From Clavibacter michiganensis subsp. tessellarius (GTDB lineage Bacteria > Actinomycetota > Actinomycetes > Actinomycetales > Microbacteriaceae): a stretch of 64,000 nucleotides of DNA. A model generated the notes under the pieces. It saw only the letters and a program-made list of their open reading frames with translations. It was not told where the DNA came from and did not search any database. Both the position numbers and the translations under genes were made by a program. Below are positions 58,734 to 64,000 of the stretch, in pieces. The stretch lies in contig NZ_CP040788.1 of NCBI RefSeq assembly GCF_021922985.1, forward strand, positions 1,674,001 through 1,738,000, read 5' to 3'. Each line of letters starts with the position of its first letter. Position 1 is the stretch's first letter.

Positions 58734-59597
58734 ATGTCAGAGCTATATCACTACACAAACGCAGCTGCACTTATAGGAATCGTCGAGAATCGCGAGCTAT
58801 GGGCTACGCAATCCAATTATCTCAACGACCCTACGGAAGTCACGTACGGAGCACGTGCACTCGCTTCGCGCTTGGCGGAGACGGCCGCGTCGTTCGGGAG
58901 AGACGAGGACTTGCTGGTCCAAGCCGAAACTCTTCTACGCCAGCAGTACTTTGACTCGCACTCTGCAGATCTTGTAGTAGAAGAACGATCTTTTGTGACC
59001 AGCTTCTCACGATCTGACGAAAGCCTCACCCTGTGGCGCCTATATGCGGGTCGCAATGGATTTGCTGTTGGCTTCGATCAAGTCGCGCTACTCACTTGGC
59101 TCAACAGATCACAGTACTTCTCAAGCGACAAAGACCCGGAAGAGGATGAAGGCCTAAAGAACAATTTTCAGCTGGCTGGATCCATCCAGGATGTAGCTTA
59201 TGGAGAAGGCGGATTAGACAAATTGGTCGCGGATATTAGGGACATCGGTCTCGACAAAGCGGAACGCGAGCAAGTCGACGCCGAGCTCAGGACTATATTT
59301 AAGAGCCTTTCGTACCGCAAGCATGACGCATTTGCCGATGAAAGAGAAGCTCGACTAGTCGTCAGAACAGTTGGCCACCATGCACTCGACGCGCGCGTTC
59401 GCGTATCGGCAAGTGGCTCCCTGGTCTCCTACCGCACATTCTACTTTCCGCGCGAAGCGATCCGTAGCATCACAATTGCCCCTAGCGCCAATGCCTCACA
59501 GCAGCGACGCGCGCTCGAAAGCCTGATGACCGACGGCGATAGGGGATCGTACAACCATGTCTCGATTCGGGAATCGGAGCTCCCCTTCAACTGGTAA
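58734..59597 (+). CDS. DUF2971 protein, atypical low GC
   Basis: The 287-residue protein starts SELYHYTNAAALIGIVENRE and continues LWATQSNYLNDPTEVTYG (residues 24-41), the hallmark of DUF2971. SFSRSDESLTLWRLYAGRNG near residue 93 and the closing FYFPREAIRSITIAP are also family-like. DUF2971 proteins are patchily distributed; the H-Y-T and LND blocks have been compared with ADP-ribosyltransferase folds, but I cannot confirm that by eye. GC is about 50%, against about 73% around it, with A/T-ending codons, so it was gained by transfer. It has its own TAGGAG ribosome binding site and begins 15 bp after moaD, so it can be read from the moa promoter. Confidence 0.86.
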   Translation: MSELYHYTNAAALIGIVENRELWATQSNYLNDPTEVTYGARALASRLAETAASFGRDEDLLVQAETLLRQQYFDSHSADLVVEERSFVTSFSRSDESLTLWRLYAGRNGFAVGFDQVALLTWLNRSQYFSSDKDPEEDEGLKNNFQLAGSIQDVAYGEGGLDKLVADIRDIGLDKAEREQVDAELRTIFKSLSYRKHDAFADEREARLVVRTVGHHALDARVRVSASGSLVSYRTFYFPREAIRSITIAPSANASQQRRALESLMTDGDRGSYNHVSIRESELPFNW

Positions 59598-59619
59598 TAG
59601 AAGGCAAGCCGCCGCCACC

Positions 59620-59742
59620 GTGGCGTCATCGCACCGGGCCCGGAACGCGGCGCTCGCGTGGCTCATGATCCTCATCGCGGTCGTGGCGCTCGGCTCGCTC
59701 CTGCTGCTGCTGCTCGGCGTGGCGCGCGCGGCCGCGTCGTGA
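59620..59742 (+). CDS. Small single-span membrane peptide
   Basis: A 40-residue product starting at GTG 59620 (VASSHRARNAALAWLMILIA) has a basic head and one strongly hydrophobic span rich in Leu. GC content is normal for the genome again, unlike the DUF2971 gene it follows. An earlier ATG at 59557, inside the DUF2971 gene, would give 61 residues. GAAGG about 15 nt upstream of the GTG is a weak ribosome binding site. The gene could be real or chance. Confidence 0.4.
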   Translation: MASSHRARNAALAWLMILIAVVALGSLLLLLLGVARAAAS

Positions 59743-59766
59743 CCGCGGGCTCGGGGACGGAACCGG

Positions 59767-60726
59767 TCAGGCCGCACCCCTCCCCGCGAGCAGGGCGCCG
59801 AGGACGGCCGCGCCCTGGTGCGCGTCCGCCACCGTCACCAGCCGCGCCCGGCCGCCGCGCAGCCGCACGACGAGGCCCGGGCCGGATCGCGTGACGTACG
59901 CGACGCCGCGCCCCGAGAGCCGCAGGCCCCAGCCGCCCCACTGGCCGGGCGACACGTCCTCCCAGCCGCCGGACTCGATCCGGTCGAGGGGCGCGCGCAT
60001 GACGGGGATCCGCGTCCACGACGACGTGACCCGGAAGCCGCGGGCGTCCACGGTGACGTCGACGCGCGCCAGGACGAGGATCGCGAGGCCCGCCACGATC
60101 GGCGGGATGGAGGAGAGCGCGGCGGTCCCGGCGTCCAGGCCGGACGTGGTCGCGGCGACCACGACGCCGAGCGCCACGACGGCCGCGCCGATGCCGGCGA
60201 ACCACGCGCTCCCCGCGCGGGCGCGCCAGGCGACCCGGGCCGTCGCGGTCACCGGGAGCGCCGGCACGTCGTGCGCGGGGACGGGCGACGCGTGCCGCAC
60301 GAGCGCGACCAGCGGGATCGCGGCCGCCAGCGCCCCGACCCCGAGGAGCACCACGCTCCACGCGACCGGGAGCGTGCCGTCGCCGGCCGCGGCGCTGACG
60401 GCGATCGCGATCCACCCGGCGGCGAGGAGGCCCGCGACGAGGTTCGCGACGGCCACCCACGTGGCCGCGGTGCGCCGGTCGGTCGCGCGCAGGGACAGCA
60501 CGGCGATCACGACGGCGACGGCCGTCACGCCGACGGCCGCCGCGAGCAGCCCCCACGGCGAGCCCCAGCCGTCGGGCGTGCCGTCGGCGGCGAAGTGGAC
60601 GGCGACCCGCGCGGGCAGCGTCGGCGCGAGCGCGACGGCCGCGGCGGCGAGGGCCGCGAGGAGCACGATCCCGGGGGCGACGACCGCCGCGCGGACCCCG
60701 GTCGGCAGCGGTCGCGTGTCGGTCAT
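59767..60726 (-). CDS. DUF1648-domain membrane protein
   Basis: The 319-residue protein has about eight membrane spans. The DUF1648 motif is at the start: LPARVAVHFAADGTPDGWGS near residue 37. A basic region and a cytoplasmic C-terminal part from about residue 220 with beta strands (VTVDARGFRVTSSWTRIPVM, then DRIESGGWEDVSPGQWGGW) follow; it resembles a PH-like or bacterial Pleckstrin domain. Family members near a GntR gene are typical of envelope-stress or antibiotic-responsive units. The ATG overlaps the GntR stop (ATGA), so the two are cotranscribed. Confidence 0.85.
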   Translation of the reverse strand: MTDTRPLPTGVRAAVVAPGIVLLAALAAAAVALAPTLPARVAVHFAADGTPDGWGSPWGLLAAAVGVTAVAVVIAVLSLRATDRRTAATWVAVANLVAGLLAAGWIAIAVSAAAGDGTLPVAWSVVLLGVGALAAAIPLVALVRHASPVPAHDVPALPVTATARVAWRARAGSAWFAGIGAAVVALGVVVAATTSGLDAGTAALSSIPPIVAGLAILVLARVDVTVDARGFRVTSSWTRIPVMRAPLDRIESGGWEDVSPGQWGGWGLRLSGRGVAYVTRSGPGLVVRLRGGRARLVTVADAHQGAAVLGALLAGRGAA

Positions 60727-61073
60727 CGTGCTCCCTTGATCATGGTGAGGAGGTCGTCGAGCGGCACCTCGAGGGTGTCCGCCTGCGTGCGCAGCTCCTC
60801 GACGAGCGTCCGCAGGCGGTCGAACGAGGCGTTGCCGGAGCGGATCACGGTGGCCCCGCGACCGCGCCGCAGCTCGATGAGGCCGTCCTCCTGGAGGGCG
60901 GCGTAGGCACGGAGGACCGTGTGCATGTTCACGTCGATCGAAGCTGCGAGGTCGCGCGCCGACGGCAACCGCTCGCCGCTCGCGAGCTCGCCGCGGGCGA
61001 TGGCGTAGCGGATCTGCGTGGCCACCTGGTCGGCGAGCGAGGCCTTCGCCGCGGGATCCACCGTGATGAGCAT
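60723..61073 (-). CDS. GntR-family regulator, YtrA subfamily
   Basis: The 116-residue protein is a short GntR member of the YtrA type. Its winged helix comprises SLADQVATQIRYAIARGELA and GERLPSARDLAASIDVNMHT (residues 34-53), then VLRAYAALQEDGLIELRRGR, and a brief C-terminal helix for dimerisation. YtrA regulators usually repress their own operon, often a membrane or ABC transporter response to cell-wall antibiotics. It lies directly upstream of a DUF1648 gene. ATG is 6 nt after TAGAAT (61080-61085), leaderless, and the probable operator overlaps this box. Confidence 0.9.
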   Translation of the reverse strand: MLITVDPAAKASLADQVATQIRYAIARGELASGERLPSARDLAASIDVNMHTVLRAYAALQEDGLIELRRGRGATVIRSGNASFDRLRTLVEELRTQADTLEVPLDDLLTMIKGAR

Positions 61074-61074
61074 A

Positions 61075-61091
61075 TTCGCATTCTATGCGAA
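61075..61091. promoter_or_regulatory. Operator-promoter of the GntR-DUF1648 operon
   Basis: TTCGCAT-tct-ATGCGAA is a perfect inverted repeat with 7-bp arms. It overlaps the minus-strand TAGAAT -10 box and ends 2 bp before the GntR start codon. A GntR dimer here would block its own promoter. The AT-rich site stands out from the surrounding GC. Confidence 0.7.
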
Positions 61092-61134
61092 CAATGCTCC
61101 TCAGGACCAGACGTCGGCCGGCCGCCTCGTCCGG

Positions 61135-61614
61135 TCAGCGCCCGTCGTACGCGGCCTGCAGCTCGGCGACCACGAGCCGGCCCATGCCCATCATCGCGGC
61201 CATGGCGCGCGCGGCGCCCGCGGGATCCGGGCCGCCGATCGTCGTCGCCATCGCCTCCGGGACGACCTGCCACCAGAAGCCCCAGCGGTCGCGCACCCAG
61301 CCGCACCGGCCCTCGGTGCCGCCGTCGGCGAAGGCGTCCCAGTACCGGTCGACCTCCTCCTGGCCGCCGGCCGAGATCGACAGAGACACAGCCTCGGTCG
61401 CCTGCATCCCGGGGCCGCCGTTGAGCAGGCGGATGCCCTGGCCGTCGAGCTCGACGTCCATCACGAGGGCGGTGCCGCGCAGGGCCGGATCCGGGAAGTC
61501 GTCGGGGTAGCGCGACACGTCGGTGATCCGCGACCCGGGGAACAGGTCGACGTAGAACCGAGCCGCCTCCTCGATGTCCTCGCCGAACCACAGGGTGGGG
61601 GTGATGCGCGGCAT
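61135..61614 (-). CDS. VOC-family protein (PhnB-like)
   Basis: The 159-residue protein belongs to the PhnB-like group of the vicinal oxygen chelate superfamily. It opens with ITPTLWFGEDIEEAARFYVD at residues 4-23, followed by LFPGSRITDVSRYPDD, and has ALVMDVELDGQGIRLLNGGP and VDRYWDAFADGGTEGRCGWV later, with the closing DRWGFWWQVVP. Two beta-alpha modules are seen. These proteins often have no known substrate (a methyltransferase name in databases is historic). ATG has GAGGAG at 6 nt. It stands between the GntR unit and the LacI gene. Confidence 0.88.
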   Translation of the reverse strand: MPRITPTLWFGEDIEEAARFYVDLFPGSRITDVSRYPDDFPDPALRGTALVMDVELDGQGIRLLNGGPGMQATEAVSLSISAGGQEEVDRYWDAFADGGTEGRCGWVRDRWGFWWQVVPEAMATTIGGPDPAGAARAMAAMMGMGRLVVAELQAAYDGR

Positions 61615-61730
61615 GGCTGCTCCTCGTGTTCGACGGCGGCCTCGTCGCGCGCCGTCGGGGCCACGCTAGCCAGCGGGGGGCGCGGGGGCCAGGCCCGGCC
61701 GCCCGGCCCGAGAGCCCGGCCCGGCCCGAC

Positions 61731-62795
61731 CTACGCCGACTCGCGCACCACCAGCTGATGCCGCACCGTGCGGACCACCTCGGGGCCGGATCGCGGCAGC
61801 TCGCCCGCGATCATGGCGACCGCGAGGTCGAGCGCGTGCCGGGCGAGCTCGTCGAGGTCCACCGCGAGCGTCGTGAGCGTGGGCGCGAGCAGGCGGCCGA
61901 GCGACAGGCCGTCGATGCCGACCACGCGCACGTCGCCCGGCACGTCGACGCCCGCGCGGCGGCAGGCGGAGAGCACGCCGAGCGCGCACACGTCGTTGAA
62001 CGCGACGATCGCGTCGGCCGTGCGCGGCCGGGCCACGATCCGCTCGGTCGCCTCCGCCGCCGCCTCCGCGGTGGGCGCGGACGCGCGCACGACGGACACG
62101 TCCATCCCCCGGGCCTCGAACGCGCGCACGAGCGACGTGGCACGCGCGCTGGGACCCGCGGCGACCGCGGCGTCGAGCACGACCGGATGCGTGACGCCGG
62201 CCGCCCGCAGGTGGTCGGCGAGCGCGTCGATCGCGTCGGAGGGATCGAGGAGGACGGCGGCGCGCACGGGCTCGCCGTGCGGATCCAGCTCCACGACCGG
62301 CACGGAGCCGAGCCGCGCGATCCACTCGCCGGCGCGCGAGCCGAGCGTGCCGATGACCGCGTCGGTCTGGGCGCCGAGCGCCTGGACCATGCGGTCGGAG
62401 TCGGCGGCGAGGCCCACGTCCGCGAGCGACACGTTCCAGCCGCGCGCCGCCGCGACGCGCACGACCGCGGAGGCGAGCTCCGGCGACCACGGGTTCCGGA
62501 GGTCGTCGACCACGAGGCCGAGCTGGTGGTCGCCGCCCGTCACGAGCCCGCGGCCGAAGCGCGACGGCCGGTAGGCGAGCTGATCCGCGGCGTCGAGCAC
62601 GCGCCGCTTCGTCTCCTCGCTGATGCCCGGCATGCCGTTCATCGCGCGCGTCACGGTCTGGCGGGAGACCCCGGCGGCGGACGCGACGTCGTGGATCGTG
62701 GCGCGGCCGGCCGGCTCCCGGCCAGCGGCGCCCTGGCCGGCGGCGCTCCGCCCAGCGTGGCCGTCCGACCCGCTCAGCCGCGCAGGTCCAGCCAC
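61731..62795 (-). CDS. LacI-family transcriptional regulator
   Basis: The 354-residue protein has the LacI helix-turn-helix at residues 34-55 (TIHDVASAAGVSRQTVTRAM), then the hinge helix with SEETKRRVLDAADQLAYRPS. A periplasmic-binding-protein-like domain follows (LGLVVDDLRNPWSPELASAV, ADAIVAFNDVCALGVLSACR, VRVVGIDGLSLGRLLAPTLT). The only start codon near the domain is GTG 62795, inside the end of the fused oxidoreductase gene and preceded by GGAG/AGGTGG, giving a 22-bp overlap. It should control the sugar-type gene(s) it overlaps. Confidence 0.9.
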   Translation of the reverse strand: MAGPARLSGSDGHAGRSAAGQGAAGREPAGRATIHDVASAAGVSRQTVTRAMNGMPGISEETKRRVLDAADQLAYRPSRFGRGLVTGGDHQLGLVVDDLRNPWSPELASAVVRVAAARGWNVSLADVGLAADSDRMVQALGAQTDAVIGTLGSRAGEWIARLGSVPVVELDPHGEPVRAAVLLDPSDAIDALADHLRAAGVTHPVVLDAAVAAGPSARATSLVRAFEARGMDVSVVRASAPTAEAAAEATERIVARPRTADAIVAFNDVCALGVLSACRRAGVDVPGDVRVVGIDGLSLGRLLAPTLTTLAVDLDELARHALDLAVAMIAGELPRSGPEVVRTVRHQLVVRESA

Positions 62796-64000
62796 GCCAC
62801 CTGCTCCGGGGTGAGCTCGACGGAGAGGCCCCGCATCGAGGAGCGCACCTCCGAGATGGTGCGCGGGCCGAACAGCGGGAAGGTCGGGAACGGCTGCGCC
62901 AGCACGTAGGCCAGCGCGATCGCCGTGGCCTGCACGCCGTGCTCCGCGCCCAGCTGCTCGGCGCGGCGGAGGCGCTCGAAGTTGTCGTCGCCGTAGTAGC
63001 AGCGCACGAGCTCCGGGTCGCTCAGGTCGTCGGGTCGGGCGCGGCCGGTGAAGAAGCCGCGGGCCTGCGACGACCACGGCAGCAGCGGGATCTGCCTCTC
63101 CTCCAGCCAGGCCTTGGACGCCGGGTCCGTCACGTGCACGCACCCGGCCCAGGGCACGTCGTACGCCTCGGCCAGGCCGAAGTGGTCGCTCAGCGCCTGG
63201 AATCCCGCGCGGCCGTTGGCCTGCGCGTACGCCTGCGCCTCGTCGAAGCGCTCGGGCGTCCAGTTGGAGACGCCGTAGGAGCGGATCCGCCCGGCGCGCT
63301 GGTGCTCGTCCATCACGTCGACGAACTCCCCCACCGGCACGTCGAGGTTGTCGCGGTGCATGAGGTAGATGTCGGCGTAGTCGGTGCCCTGGCGCTCGAG
63401 GCTCTCGAGCAGCTGGCGGGTGAGCGACTCGGGGTCGCAGTGCGGGGTGTGGGCGCCCTTGGTGATGACGACGACGTCCTCGCGGACGCCGCGGTTCCGG
63501 ATCCACCTCCCCAGGCGCCCCTCGAGCACGCCGCCGCCGTAGATGTAGCCGGTGTCGAAGGCGTTGCCGCCCTGCTCGACGAAGTGGTCGAAGATCGCGG
63601 ACGCGTGCGCCAGGTCGGGCTGGTTGTCGACGCCCATGACGAGCCGCGACATGCGCTTGCCGACGCCGGGGATCTCGCCGTAGAGCATCGGGCTGTCGTC
63701 GCGGACGCTCACGGGGCGGCCGGAGACCGTGGGGATGTCGGCGTCCTCGGCCTCGAACGGGTAGCGCAGGTCGAGCGCGGCGCGCCAGCGGTCGAGGGTG
63801 CGGGCGGTGGCGAGCGTCTCGTCGAGCGTCATCTGCGCGGCCTCGCCGAGGCCGGCCGCGAGGGCGTCGGTCGTGGCGTCGGCCTCGATGGCGTACGGCT
63901 TCGCGCCGGTGAAGGTGAGCGTGCGCGACTCCTCGCCGACGATCGAGACCTCGATGGCCGGGGCGTCGCCGAGGGTCCACGGGTCGCTGAGGTGGATGCG
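62774..64000 (-). CDS. Gfo/Idh/MocA - aldo/keto reductase fusion, partial at right edge
   Basis: The frame is open from the window edge, so only the C-terminal 408 residues are seen. The first 90 visible residues look like the end of a Gfo/Idh/MocA dehydrogenase: RIHLSDPWTLGDAPAIEVSI and MTLDETLATARTLDRWRAAL, the usual closing helix of that family. From about visible residue 110 an aldo/keto reductase follows: KRMSRLVMGVDNQPD, NAFDTGYIYGGGVLEGRLGR (catalytic Asp and Tyr), VVITKGAH with Lys, DIYLMHRDNL with the His and YGVSNWTPERFDEA. The two enzymes are usually separate chains. An internal ATG at 63832 has no good ribosome binding site, so the fusion is preferred. The LacI gene overlaps the end. 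Confidence 0.88.
   Translation of the reverse strand, partial: RIHLSDPWTLGDAPAIEVSIVGEESRTLTFTGAKPYAIEADATTDALAAGLGEAAQMTLDETLATARTLDRWRAALDLRYPFEAEDADIPTVSGRPVSVRDDSPMLYGEIPGVGKRMSRLVMGVDNQPDLAHASAIFDHFVEQGGNAFDTGYIYGGGVLEGRLGRWIRNRGVREDVVVITKGAHTPHCDPESLTRQLLESLERQGTDYADIYLMHRDNLDVPVGEFVDVMDEHQRAGRIRSYGVSNWTPERFDEAQAYAQANGRAGFQALSDHFGLAEAYDVPWAGCVHVTDPASKAWLEERQIPLLPWSSQARGFFTGRARPDDLSDPELVRCYYGDDNFERLRRAEQLGAEHGVQATAIALAYVLAQPFPTFPLFGPRTISEVRSSMRGLSVELTPEQVAWLDLRG

Noticed and set aside
58734..59597. DUF2971 gene as part of molybdenum cofactor synthesis.
   Set aside because: Its family has no known link to the cofactor and its base composition shows it is a recent arrival.

Overview
The window is about 73% GC with tightly packed genes, GTG/ATG starts, many ATGA/GTGA overlaps, and many genes whose start codon lies 6-7 nt after a TANNNT box with no ribosome binding site. 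Together with the gene set (Pth, L25, GlmU, Prs, LysE/LysG, a DUF2510 protein) this points to a high-GC actinobacterium of the Microbacteriaceae, most like Clavibacter. The genus is inferred from protein character, not from a search.

Left part (1-21 kb). mfd (cut by the left edge), pth and rplY run leftward. A 36-bp tandem repeat and a strong terminator lie between rplY and pth. A gluconokinase-oxidoreductase fusion is divergent from gnd (6-phosphogluconate dehydrogenase), so a gluconate/pentose phosphate node is clustered. Then come a small secreted cysteine protein, the glmU-prs pair, tRNA-Gln(UUG), a MarR regulator, a flavin monooxygenase-like protein with a DksA-type zinc finger protein, a divergent LysE exporter/LysG regulator pair, and the methionine transporter metQNI behind a long C-rich leader. 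Two tandem single-span membrane paralogs, an ABC-F ATPase and an MFS exporter follow.

Bacteriocin locus (22.3-25.7 kb). A secreted lactococcin-972-like peptide, a large multi-span bacteriocin-associated membrane protein and a dedicated ABC ATPase lie in order on the minus strand. This is the most distinctive specialised system in the window.

Molybdenum theme. moeA-moaC-mog-moaE (25.8-28.6 kb), a molybdate importer modABC with an HTH-TOBE regulator (54.0-57.3 kb), moaA-moaD (57.4-58.7 kb) and two membrane-anchored molybdopterin oxidoreductases (44.8-46.4 and 51.1-52.4 kb) cover uptake, most of cofactor synthesis and use. One oxidoreductase is translationally coupled to a two-component system. 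The other lies among a GT2 glycosyltransferase, a DUF2064 protein, a methyltransferase and a polytopic glycosyltransferase-like protein.

Middle part (28.7-44.6 kb). Present are a PEP mutase/isocitrate lyase-type protein, an MTA phosphorylase-like enzyme coupled to a sugar epimerase, a small lipoprotein, an SDR dehydrogenase behind a perfect 20-bp palindrome, a CPBP protease, a Dabb protein, two further single-span membrane paralogs, a permease/DUF1980 pair preceded by a leaderless 15-codon ORF, a lower-GC DUF2510 gene, a lipoprotein and a His/Gly-rich PadR regulator with an operator-rich promoter.

Right end (58.7-64 kb). A strikingly AT-rich DUF2971 gene follows moaD. Then come a GntR-DUF1648 pair with an operator over its promoter, a VOC protein, a LacI regulator, and a second fusion, Gfo/Idh/MocA with aldo/keto reductase, which runs off the right edge.
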